The notes beneath the pieces were generated by a model, which saw only the letters and a program-made list of their open reading frames with translations, had not been told where the DNA came from and made no database searches. From Acidimicrobiaceae bacterium (GTDB lineage: Bacteria; Actinomycetota; Acidimicrobiia; Acidimicrobiales; RAAP-2), in contig PLSY01000429.1 of the NCBI GenBank assembly GCA_003164275.1, positions 1 to 14,317 on the forward strand: a DNA stretch of 14,317 nucleotides. Direction: 5' to 3'. The translations under genes were made by a program, and so were the position numbers. Below are positions 1 through 6,718 of the stretch, one piece after another (position 1 is the first letter of the stretch; the number at the start of each line of letters is the position of its first letter).

Positions 1-2
1 GG

Positions 3-62
3 GATGCGGCGGCGCGGTTCACCCTGCTCGCCGACAATGCAGAAACGAGGACGGAGCGATGA
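3..62 (+). CDS. C-terminal tail of an upstream gene (partial)
   Basis: The frame beginning at base 3 is open from the window edge and ends in TGA at 60-62. It encodes the last 19 residues (ending ETRTER) of a protein that starts outside the window. Its stop overlaps the ATG of the next gene by four bases (ATGA), the usual arrangement of translationally coupled operon genes. AHSA1-type genes often follow an ArsR-type regulator, so this could be one, but the tail is too short to identify. The call rests on the overlap alone. Confidence 0.45.
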   Translation, partial: DAAARFTLLADNAETRTER

Positions 63-529
63 CAGAGCCGTTGGCCCTGAGCTTCGAAGTGACTTGTCCA
101 CCGGATCGGGCATTCACTCTATGGACCGGCCGGATCAACACCTGGTGGCCCTCGGACCACACGGTTTCAGGACGTGACGACCTGACGGTGGTGTTGGAAT
201 CGGGTGTCGGAGGACGGATTTTCGAACGAACCCCCGACGGGAATGAGCACGACTGGGGTGAGGTGACTGTCTGGGACCCGCCCGATCGGTTGAGCTACCT
301 CTGGCACCTCGCCCGCGACCGTTCCGACGCCACCGAAGTCACCATTCGCTTCGTCGCCTCAGGGGATGACCGCACCATTGTGGAGATCATCCACACCGGA
401 TGGGAACGACTCGGAGCTGACGCTGACCAGTGGCGCGGACGTAACCAGGCTGGCTGGCAGTCCCTCATGCCTCGCTTCTTGGATGCCGCCTCAAAAGCCC
501 AATTGACCACGACCGACGAGGTGAACTGA
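59..529 (+). CDS. SRPBCC / AHSA1-like domain protein
   Basis: This 156-residue protein has the size and layout of the START-like SRPBCC fold in its AHSA1 (activator of Hsp90 ATPase homologue 1-like) branch. An N-terminal strand with a 'P-x-R-A-F-x-L-W-T' helix start (about residues 15-23) is followed by tryptophan-rich 'INTWWP', a central 'GGRIFERTPDGNEHDWGEV' stretch (about 52-70), the 'WDPPDRLSYLWH' strand, and a long C-terminal helix with 'GWQSLMPRFL'. Such proteins bind hydrophobic ligands in a central cavity; substrates are rarely known. The ATG at 59 is preceded by GGAG and overlaps the previous stop codon. The next gene starts 2 bp after its stop, so it is probably co-transcribed. It is expected to be a soluble cytoplasmic protein. 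The family call is good; the function is unknown. Confidence 0.85.
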   Translation: MTEPLALSFEVTCPPDRAFTLWTGRINTWWPSDHTVSGRDDLTVVLESGVGGRIFERTPDGNEHDWGEVTVWDPPDRLSYLWHLARDRSDATEVTIRFVASGDDRTIVEIIHTGWERLGADADQWRGRNQAGWQSLMPRFLDAASKAQLTTTDEVN

Positions 530-531
530 CT

Positions 532-936
532 ATGACCACCGGTACCCGGGACGACCCCTGGAAACTGACCACACCACCGGGCACTTCGATATACGAAATG
601 TACCGGGACGCCGAGGCCGATCCCGAACAGTTGGTGTGCCAGGTCGGATCCACCAAATTGACCTACCTGTGGCGATCTGTGGCGGACCTCCATGCCTGGC
701 TGCTCACTCAGGACGCGTGGGTACCTCTGGGCGCTGCCGATGAGAAGAAGGAGCCGGCCGAGGGCACCGTCGAGGCGTGGGGGCGGTCCGCAGTCAATCC
801 CGTCGGAGGGTGGTACGGACTGCGGAAGGGTTACCGGGGTCGGTTTGGCATGTACCTGCCGCCGCTGCTCGAGGCCCTCGGCCTGGCCGAAGTCACCCAT
901 GACCCACGCAACAACAGCATGAGAGGCCTACCATGA
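532..936 (+). CDS. Conserved hypothetical protein, operon partner of SRPBCC gene
   Basis: This is a 134-residue soluble protein with no signal peptide or membrane segment. It opens with 'DDPWKLTTPPGTS', has a central 'LVCQVGSTKLTYLWRSVADLHAWL' part, then 'PLGAADEKKEPAEGTVEAWGR', and closes with 'GGWYGLRKGYRGRFGMYLPPLLEALGLAE'. I recognise it only as a conserved uncharacterised actinobacterial type that tends to be found with SRPBCC genes; I cannot assign a reaction. The ATG follows the SRPBCC stop by 2 bp, and its own TGA overlaps the next ATG (ATGA at 933-936). Expression is therefore very likely coupled to both neighbours. The basic, glycine/aromatic-rich C-terminal part could bind nucleic acid or act as a small-molecule pocket, but nothing shows which. 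Confidence 0.8.
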   Translation: MTTGTRDDPWKLTTPPGTSIYEMYRDAEADPEQLVCQVGSTKLTYLWRSVADLHAWLLTQDAWVPLGAADEKKEPAEGTVEAWGRSAVNPVGGWYGLRKGYRGRFGMYLPPLLEALGLAEVTHDPRNNSMRGLP

Positions 937-1241
937 CCAAGATTCTCGCCATCCGTTATCGGACGAAGCCCGAGTGTGCCGACGAAAATGCACGACTGAT
1001 CGAAGGCGTCTTCGCCGAGCTGGCCGAGCGCCAGGCTCAAGGAATTCGCTACACCGCTCTCCGCCTCGACGATGAAGTCAGCTTCCTTCATGTCGTCGCG
1101 CTCGACGGCGAAGACAATCCGCTCGACGCATCGCCCGCCTTTGCCGCCTTCCAGACCGGCATCGGCGAGCGTGTGGAAGAAGGGCCGTTCCCATCCGGGG
1201 CCACCGTCGTAGGCTCCTACGGCGGCGCTATCGGCGCCTGA
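933..1241 (+). CDS. Dimeric alpha-beta barrel (ABM-like) protein
   Basis: This 102-residue protein has the size and secondary-structure pattern of the ferredoxin-like dimeric alpha-beta barrel fold (antibiotic biosynthesis monooxygenase family). Strand 1 is 'KILAIRYRTKPE', helix 1 is 'ADENARLIEGVFAELAERQAQG', strand 2 is 'IRYTALRLDDEVSFLHVVAL', and a helix 'SPAFAAFQTGIGERVEEGP' is followed by a last strand 'GATVVGSYG'. Members range from cofactor-free monooxygenases and haem-degrading enzymes to proteins without known activity. No catalytic residue can be picked here. It is the last gene of the 59-1241 operon, starts inside the previous stop codon, and ends 7 bp from the convergent helicase gene. 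The fold call is fairly safe; the enzymatic role is open. Confidence 0.75.
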   Translation: MTKILAIRYRTKPECADENARLIEGVFAELAERQAQGIRYTALRLDDEVSFLHVVALDGEDNPLDASPAFAAFQTGIGERVEEGPFPSGATVVGSYGGAIGA

Positions 1242-1248
1242 TCGGCAT

Positions 1249-2886
1249 CTATCGCTTAGCCATCCAGCGTTGGGCGTGCGTGAGGCGGCGCTCCAACTGT
1301 TCTGAGGTCGCATCGCCAACCCGCCTCAGATTGGCTAGTCGGTTCAGCTCAGCGTTCACCTGCGCATGGGTCATTCCTGTCCGACGGGCGATATCCCGGA
1401 CCAGTGCGGTGTTGGACGCCCGCAAGCGAGCCTTCTGTTCCATGAGCGTCTCTCCGCCTCCCCCCGGAACGGCAGCCGACCGGCCGCCCCCGGGAAGCAA
1501 CGGAGGCGCCGGGAGCTCGAGGATCAACGCCGGGTCGGGATCGTTGTCCTCTGGCTCGCTGTGGATCTCGTCGTCGGGCATGACGGCGTCGGTGGCCACC
1601 GCAGAGATCACGGCGAAGAGCGAGAGCTGTTCGCCGTCGGCGGCCTCCACCAGTTCGTCGAAGCCCTCGCGGGCTCCGTCGTCGAACGCCCCAACGGCAG
1701 CGTCAGGTCGGTCCTCGCGTCGGAGACTGTGCCGACGATCGGCGGCGATGTCGAGCGCAGCCGTTCGCAGGCGGACATCATCAGGAATGAAGAGATGAGC
1801 GGACTGTCGTCCGATGCCCGGCTGCCATCGGACGAAGCGTCCGACCACCTGGCGGAAGAACAGTTCGGTCGTTGTCGTGGTGGCGAACACACCGACTCGC
1901 AGACGGGGGATGTCGACGCCCTCGGAGACCATCCGCACGGCCACCAGCCACTGGTCATCCGAGGTCGTGAAGTCCAGAATCTTCTTGGAGGCCGCAGGGT
2001 CGTCCGAGGTTGCCACCACTGCTCGCGTGCGGAGGCGGTGCCGGATCAGGTCGGCGATGGCATGGGCGTGCTCCTGATCGGTCGCCACCACCAGTCCGCC
2101 CGCCTCGGGGTGGTGCTCCCGCACCGCGGACAATCGCGCATGAGCAGCCCCCAGGACCTCGGGAAGCCACTCGCCCTCTAGCGACAGTGCCGCCCGCAGT
2201 CGCTGGTTGGCTCGTGTTGTATCCAGTGCGTCGTCGAACCCAGCCGAATAGACCGATCCATCGGCGGCGGACCATTCCATGTGCCCATTGGTCCGCGGGA
2301 AGTAGATGGATCGCACGACCCGGCGCTCGGCAAGGGCCGGACCGTAGCCATACTCGAAGTCCGGCCTGGCCTCGTCGAGCTCGTAGTTCACAAAGGGGAT
2401 CGACCGGGTGTCGGAACGGAAGGGGGTCCCCGACAGCGAGAGGCGTCGCCCGGCATCTTCGAACGCGGTCTGGAGTGCATCACCCCACGCTCGGTCATCG
2501 CCGGCGTGGTGGACCTCGTCGAGGATCACGAACGCCTCAGACGCCCTTCGGGCGATGGCCATGGGTGCTGATGCGACCTGCTGGTACGTGGTCACGATCC
2601 CATGCATGTCTGATGGGAACTGCCCGTGTGACGGGTTCCAACCGGACTCGAGGTGCAGGTCGAGGGCGGCGGCGGCCCGCGCCCACTGGAACTTCAGGTG
2701 CGCGGTCGGGACAACGACGATAAGTCGTGCGCGAGATTGCGCAAGGGATCGCCGCGCTGCGGCCAGGGCAAAGGTGGTCTTGCCCGCTCCTGGTGTGGCG
2801 ACGGCCAGGAAGTCAGTCTTGGCGGAGCGTTCGAGTTGGTCGAGGGCAGCTAGCTGCCATGGCCGGAGCCGGATGGACTTGGCCAT
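1249..2886 (-). CDS. SF2 DEAD/DEAH-type helicase
   Basis: This 545-residue superfamily 2 helicase is expected to use ATP to remodel or unwind nucleic acid. Visible motifs in order are Walker A ATPGAGKT (residues 30-37), motif Ia-like VVVPT (57-61), Walker B DEVH (123-126), motif III SGT (152-154, in SGTPFRSD), motif V SEGVDIPRL (321-329) and motif VI QVVGRFVR (346-353) with its arginine fingers. After the two RecA domains comes an acidic linker, a glycine/proline-rich patch, and a helical C-terminal part with 'RDIARRTGMTHAQVNAELNRL'. This tail is, to my knowledge, typical of conserved actinobacterial helicases of this length. No nuclease domain is fused. The ATG at 2886 has no strong Shine-Dalgarno sequence. 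It is convergent with the upstream operon and apparently monocistronic. All motifs are intact, so it should be active; the biological role is not evident. Confidence 0.92.
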   Translation of the reverse strand: MAKSIRLRPWQLAALDQLERSAKTDFLAVATPGAGKTTFALAAARRSLAQSRARLIVVVPTAHLKFQWARAAAALDLHLESGWNPSHGQFPSDMHGIVTTYQQVASAPMAIARRASEAFVILDEVHHAGDDRAWGDALQTAFEDAGRRLSLSGTPFRSDTRSIPFVNYELDEARPDFEYGYGPALAERRVVRSIYFPRTNGHMEWSAADGSVYSAGFDDALDTTRANQRLRAALSLEGEWLPEVLGAAHARLSAVREHHPEAGGLVVATDQEHAHAIADLIRHRLRTRAVVATSDDPAASKKILDFTTSDDQWLVAVRMVSEGVDIPRLRVGVFATTTTTELFFRQVVGRFVRWQPGIGRQSAHLFIPDDVRLRTAALDIAADRRHSLRREDRPDAAVGAFDDGAREGFDELVEAADGEQLSLFAVISAVATDAVMPDDEIHSEPEDNDPDPALILELPAPPLLPGGGRSAAVPGGGGETLMEQKARLRASNTALVRDIARRTGMTHAQVNAELNRLANLRRVGDATSEQLERRLTHAQRWMAKR

Positions 2887-3065
2887 TCAGCGAGTGACGA
2901 TCCGACAGGACAATCCTGGGCACGGCTGTGTCGTTTCGCTGGCGGGTTGTGCGATGGCGGAGTCCATTGTCGAAAGGGATGGGGCATCCGGGGAGCGGAC
3001 CACGGCAGGGCCATGATCGTACCGAATCGGTCCGGGCACGAGAACGGCCCCGCCCGGCGGCGAAC
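2887..3065. other. Helicase 5' intergenic region
   Basis: This stretch separates the divergent helicase and antitoxin genes and presumably contains the helicase promoter. No clear -35/-10 pair or Shine-Dalgarno sequence could be picked on the minus strand. Open frames crossing it look like chance frames in GC-rich DNA. The dyads at its right end are listed separately. Confidence 0.4.
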
Positions 3066-3085
3066 GGTACAGAAATTCTTGTACC
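3066..3085. promoter_or_regulatory. Imperfect dyad GGTACA...TGTACC upstream of TA operon
   Basis: The arms GGTACA (3066-3071) and TGTACC (3080-3085) flank an AT-rich centre that is itself partly symmetric (AATT). Sixteen of the 20 bases fit two-fold symmetry. The dyad lies 3 bp upstream of the larger palindrome at 3089-3124. A plausible reading is a secondary operator for the antitoxin or toxin-antitoxin complex. Its TTGTAC could also be a promoter element, but the spacing to the -10 candidates is not canonical. Confidence 0.4.
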
Positions 3086-3088
3086 TTC

Positions 3089-3124
3089 TATCCAGAGTAT
3101 ATTGATTCCAATATACTCTGGATA
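3089..3124. promoter_or_regulatory. Perfect 16+4+16 bp palindrome at the antitoxin start codon (operator/promoter)
   Basis: The left arm TATCCAGAGTATATTG (3089-3104), spacer ATTC (3105-3108) and right arm CAATATACTCTGGATA (3109-3124) form a perfect inverted repeat. The last base is the A of the antitoxin ATG. A -10-like TATACT lies at 3112-3117, exactly six bases before that A, so transcription could start at the start codon and give a leaderless mRNA. No Shine-Dalgarno sequence precedes the ATG, which agrees. By symmetry the same -10 occurs on the other strand (AGTATA at 3096-3101). XRE-type antitoxins commonly repress their own operon through such sites. The palindrome is seen directly; the operator role is inferred. 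Confidence 0.7.
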
Positions 3125-3507
3125 TGTACGGTGCGTTCATCAAGAAAGTCCGACACTCAACCGGCCTCACACAGCTCGAGTTGTCCGCGATTGTCGGAAT
3201 CGAACAGCCAAATCTCTCGGCCTATGAAAATGACCGCCAGATGCCTTCGGTGGACGCCTTGAATCGGATCCTCGTCGGGTGCGGGTACCTCATGGAGGCG
3301 ACGGCGGGAACGCGGAGAATTATCTGCCCTCTTCCGATGGCCGGCTGGTTTGCCGACGATGACCTTCAATCGGAAGCAGCTACGCCAGAGGCCCAGGAGC
3401 AGGCGGTATCGATCGAGCCGTATCCAAATGACGAATTATCTGCAGCCAAGCTGGAGCAAGTCTTGTCCCTTGCCGACTCCATCCGTTGGGCCAAGACTGG
3501 ATCATGA
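3124..3507 (+). CDS. XRE-family HTH protein, probable antitoxin
   Basis: This 127-residue protein has an N-terminal Cro/C1-type helix-turn-helix domain (about residues 4-58). The helix start 'FIKKVRHSTGLTQLELSAIVGI' leads to the recognition-helix region 'EQPNLSAYENDRQMPSVDALNRIL', the classic XRE signature. The C-terminal half (about 65-127) is acidic, contains 'PLPMAGWFADDD', and ends in a helical 'ELSAAKLEQVLSLADSIRWAK'. It is suited to binding a partner, as antitoxin tails do. Its TGA overlaps the ATG of the nucleotidyltransferase gene (ATGA, 3504-3507). The start at 3124 is supported by the palindrome and by the -10 box spaced for leaderless transcription. Inferred role: DNA-binding antitoxin and autorepressor of the operon. 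A plain regulator of the adjacent enzyme is the alternative. Confidence 0.85.
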   Translation: MYGAFIKKVRHSTGLTQLELSAIVGIEQPNLSAYENDRQMPSVDALNRILVGCGYLMEATAGTRRIICPLPMAGWFADDDLQSEAATPEAQEQAVSIEPYPNDELSAAKLEQVLSLADSIRWAKTGS

Positions 3508-4073
3508 AGGCAATCGGAGACGTGATCGTCGAGATCGATGGGGCACTTACCTCCTTCGGGGTGGACCACGCGTTCGGTGGGGCGCTAGCTCTGGCCTACT
3601 ACGCGGAACCTCGAGGAACGGTCGACATCGATATCAACGTAGGCACTTCATACGAATCACGGGCTGAGCTCCTCGCTCAGTTCAGGGTCCTTGGCTGGCG
3701 TGCTGACGACTTGGCGGCAGAATCACTTCCGGCCGCCGGCACGAGACTTCATCAGATCGGCGAGTCGGTCGTCATCGATCTGTTCTTCTCTTTCAACGAC
3801 TACCACGGGGATGTCCTCAACCGGGCTGTGGTGAAGCCATTTCTCTATGACGGCAAGCGATACGCGATTCCGTTCCTGTCTGCCGATGATCTTGTCGTCT
3901 TCAAGATCTCGTTCGGCAGACCCAAGGACTGGGTGGACATCCAGGCAATGGTTCGTGCAGGCACAACCATCGATCCGGACTATGTCGAGCGCCAGCTGAT
4001 TGCGCTCAAGGAACCCGTAGGCCACCCGGCGGCGGCGCGATTCCGGATGCTGCTTCGAAACCAGGCACCATAG
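3504..4073 (+). CDS. AbiEii-like nucleotidyltransferase, probable toxin
   Basis: This is a 189-residue MNT-fold nucleotidyltransferase of the AbiEii/AbiGii-like type. The motif 'FGGALALAYYAEPRGTVDIDI' spans residues 24-44, in which the GG (25-26) and the D41/D43 pair form the nucleotide/metal-binding motif (GG/GS...DxD). The later 'SADDLVVFKISFGRPKDWVDI' is a second recognisable signature of this group. Known relatives (AbiEii, the MenT enzymes) transfer nucleotides, for MenT to tRNA 3' ends, and act as toxins in abortive infection or stress. The ATG at 3504 is preferred over the in-frame ATG at 3486 because it overlaps the antitoxin stop in an ATGA junction. Catalytic residues are present, so it should be active. 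The toxin role is inferred from fold plus XRE partner; the substrate is unknown. Confidence 0.85.
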   Translation: MKAIGDVIVEIDGALTSFGVDHAFGGALALAYYAEPRGTVDIDINVGTSYESRAELLAQFRVLGWRADDLAAESLPAAGTRLHQIGESVVIDLFFSFNDYHGDVLNRAVVKPFLYDGKRYAIPFLSADDLVVFKISFGRPKDWVDIQAMVRAGTTIDPDYVERQLIALKEPVGHPAAARFRMLLRNQAP

Positions 4074-4223
4074 GACCGACCTCGTAGCATGCGAATGCTC
4101 GGCTCCACTTGATGACTTCGCCCCACGTTTTGACTGGAGACTCCCGTTGGAAAGTGTCCATCATCGTGGAGACTTGGAATGGGGCAAGGGCCGGAGACGA
4201 ACCCCAGAGACCACCGTCGAGGC

Positions 4224-4469
4224 TTAAGCGAAGATCCTCGGAGGAGCGGTGGGACTGGACCAGGCCGCCAATCCGTCGAAGTCCGGGTACGGGGGGCTGC
4301 GCCCGTCCTTCAGCAGTGCCACCAGCGCACTCTGCAGGTACTCGATGCGTTGTCGCTGCTCGGCGACCTCGACGCGAAGTCGATAGAGCTCCGAAATGTC
4401 GTCGTAGAGGCTTTGCCCCCCGCCGCTGGGGTCAATCTGGTCCATTGCCCACTGTACGACGGAAGGCAC
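4224..4469 (-). CDS. Small hypothetical coiled-coil protein
   Basis: This 81-residue frame starts at GTG 4469; an alternative ATG at 4445 gives 73 residues. It has protein-like composition: a short glycine-containing head, then a heptad-like helix 'LYDDISELYRLRVEVAEQRQRIEYLQSALVALL' (about residues 21-53), then a proline/aromatic tail 'PPYPDFDGLAAW'. The helix would form a parallel coiled coil. No family is recognised and neither start has a convincing Shine-Dalgarno sequence. Overlapping frames on the other strand are arginine/proline-rich and look like noise, which favours this one. It lies between the TA pair and the secreted glycosidase, alone on its strand. It could be a genuine small adaptor-like protein or a chance frame. 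Confidence 0.45.
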   Translation of the reverse strand: MPSVVQWAMDQIDPSGGGQSLYDDISELYRLRVEVAEQRQRIEYLQSALVALLKDGRSPPYPDFDGLAAWSSPTAPPRIFA

Positions 4470-4570
4470 CCAGCGGGCAGCTCATATTCGCGCGACCTCA
4501 AGAGGCTCAGAAATCAGCCGGATCGAGTCCCGGCGATATCAGCCTGACCAACTGAGGAAGCAGTCGATCG

Positions 4571-6391
4571 CTATGCGGCCGCCATGCCCACGATCGGCTT
4601 GTTCAGGTGGATGGCACCGGTCGATCCCTGGAACTTGGCATCGCCGAACGAGAAGATCCCTCCGTCGGACGCCACCAGCCAGTAGCCGTTGCCAGACGGA
4701 CTGGCCGCCATGCCCACGATCGGCTTGTTCAGGTGGATGGCTCCGGTCGATCCCTGGAACTTGGCATCGCCGAACGAGAAGATCCCTCCGTCGGAGGCAA
4801 CCAGCCAGTAGCCGTTGCCAGACGGACTGGCCGCCATGCCCACGATTGGTTGGTTCAGGTGGATGGCTCCGGTCGATCCCTGGAACTTGGCACCGCCGAA
4901 CGAGAAGATGCCGCCGTCGGAGGCCACTAGCCAGTAGCCGTTGCCAGACGGTGTGGTCGCCATGCCCACGATTGGTTGGTTGAGGTGAATTGCTCCGGTT
5001 GACCCGTGGAACTGGGCGTCACCGAACGCAAAGATCCCGCCGTCGGAGGCAACCAGCCAGTAGCCGTTGCCCGAGGGCGTGGCCGCCATGCCCACGATTG
5101 GTTGGTTGAGGTGAATGGCTCCGGTTGACCCGTGGAACTGGGCGTTGCCGAACGAGAAGATTCCGCCGTCCGACGCTACCGTCCAATAGCCGCCACCATC
5201 GGTCGTATCGGCCATACCAACAACGGGCCGATTGAGGACAATGGATCCGGTCGAACCACAGAACGGAAGATTGCCGAAATCGAAGATCCCGCCGTCACTG
5301 GCCGTCAGGCGATAGCCCTCCGGACCTCCCGTCGGGGCGCTGCACGGGACATTCAAGTCGTTGCTGAGATCGATCGGCGCCACGAACAGTCGTCGCACCC
5401 CACCGCAGGAGTAGTTGGTGCAGGTGCTCGGCCATCCCGCATAGCCGAGATACCAGTTGCCAGAGGCGTCGGTGAACAACGATCCCCCGCCCGGACCTGC
5501 CACGCTCCCGTAGGAAGTGAGAAAAGGTCCGCTTGCCGGCTGGCTGCACGGCCCAAGTGGCCCACTACAGGTTGTGAGCGCTTCGGCATAGCTGGTGGAT
5601 TGGAAGTCGCCCACAGTGAAGAGAAGGTCGTACGAGCCGCCCGCAGAGACCATTTGGGGATTGTCGAACGTCGTCTCCCACGGGAGCTGCGCCTGATCGA
5701 CGGTAAGTATGGGGGCGGGAGTCCCGGCAAAGCCGGTCCCCGCAGCATTGAGCCGGACCGAGAAGATCTGCGACGGGATTGTCGAACTGCCGTCATTGCT
5801 CTTCCACAACAGGTAGGCAGCACCAGTGGCCGGATCGACGAAGGGGCTGGGATCGAGGACTCCACCAGTGGCACACCAAAGAGGACCGGTCGAGGTATCA
5901 GAGAAGACGGGGGAAGTGGGACTGATGGAGGCAGCTGTGGCCACGGAGAGGCAGCTGTGGCCACTGTCGTTCGCGTAGGGATTCTCCGATGCGTCGTAGA
6001 ACATGACCCAATGGCCCCCGTACGAGAACACTCCGGGCGATGTCTGGGTGTCGGGTGTTTCCCATCCCGGTACCGTCGGCAGGGCCGTCGAGCCGTAAGA
6101 CTGTCCGGTGTAGGAACTCCATCCCGTTGTCGGATTGCCGGAGGTGTCGACCAAGGCCTGCAGGTTGTTCCCGAGAGCCGTGCCGGTGGTGAACGCGTAA
6201 TAGGTCCCGCCTGAGTAGACGATGTCTGGGTCCGGAGCATCCCCATTGAATGCTGGTGTCTGACTGGCGGCAATGGAGAGCCGAGGCTGCACACCGTTGG
6301 TGGCCTGGGCGCTCCCCGCCATTGGGACGATAAGTGCAAAGGCCAATGGCCCAACCGCCATTGCCATGAGTAGTCGTACCGTGAGCTTCAT
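4571..6391 (-). CDS. Secreted GH43-like protein with six C-terminal 42-aa repeats
   Basis: With the start at 6391 the protein has 606 residues and begins with a signal peptide ([20 protein letters not shown]..., cleavage near AQA at 28-30). An in-frame ATG at 6463 would add 24 residues before the signal and is less likely. Residues about 35-345 resemble the five-bladed propeller of glycoside hydrolase family 43. The candidate catalytic base is D54 in 'APDPDIVY', the pKa-modulating acid D180 in 'VLDPSPFVD', and the acid E239 in '[11 protein letters not shown]'. Paired cysteines fit an extracellular protein. Residues 360-606 are six tandem units of 42 residues with consensus '[32 protein letters not shown]'; such repeats are known in secreted actinobacterial proteins and probably form a propeller or cell-surface module. 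Likely role: cleavage or binding of an arabinose/xylose-type glycan outside the cell; the substrate is not determinable. Confidence 0.85.
   Translation of the reverse strand: [606 protein letters not shown]
4574..5314 (-). repeat. Six tandem 126-bp coding repeats
   Basis: A 126-bp unit is repeated in register within the GH43-like gene; for example the block starting at 4578 recurs at 4704, exactly 126 bp later. The three units nearest the C-terminus (5' side on the + strand) are almost identical, the next two share a different variant (QFHG instead of KFQG), and the unit nearest the enzymatic domain is the most diverged. The last unit is truncated at 37 residues. This gradient suggests recent duplications at the 3' end of the gene. 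It is a protein-coding repeat, not a CRISPR or intergenic element. Confidence 0.95.
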
Positions 6392-6718
6392 GACCCTCCC
6401 GCCGTTGTCCAATCGGAAATTATCTTTCCACAATTGTCCGCGAACGCGTCGGGCAAACATCAACTTGCACGGACAACCGAAGGCTCCTCGGAGATCGTCC
6501 CTACGACTAGCCGAATTCGAGGTCGCTGGCGACTGCCACTACTCGAGGTTCGCCTCATCCGGCTCGCTATCTCACGCGGGAATGAGCAGCGCTGCATCCA
6601 CCGAAGGACTTGGCGCACTCAGCCTCCATAGCTGATGGAGGTCAATCCGAGGATGGGCAGTGTGTTGGCGACGACTGCTATCCAGTTTGCCGTTGCCGTC
6701 TCGACAACAGTCACCACA
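6392..6718. other. Intergenic region between ligase 3' end and GH43 gene start
   Basis: This stretch holds the 5' region of the minus-strand GH43-like gene and the 3' region of the minus-strand CoA-ligase gene. GGGAGGG lies just before the ATG at 6391, although the spacing is short. A hairpin with arms CCTCCAT (6623-6629) and ATGGAGG (6635-6641) and a 5-nt loop sits about 80 bp beyond the ligase stop. It has no T-tract, so it is at best a weak terminator candidate. Frames crossing the region do not look coding. Confidence 0.5.

Noticed and set aside
1280..2723. Long plus-strand open frames opposite the helicase gene
   Set aside because: They are arginine/proline-rich mirror frames of a GC-rich gene whose minus-strand product has every SF2 motif.
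3486..3503. Upstream ATG for the nucleotidyltransferase
   Set aside because: It adds six residues without family support and loses the ATGA junction with the antitoxin stop codon.
4574..5314. CRISPR-like or satellite repeat
   Set aside because: Units are 126 bp, contiguous without spacers, and in frame with a protein repeat.
4573..6214. Long plus-strand open frames opposite the GH43/repeat gene
   Set aside because: Their repetitive translation simply follows the 126-bp coding repeat; the minus-strand product has a signal peptide and known domains.
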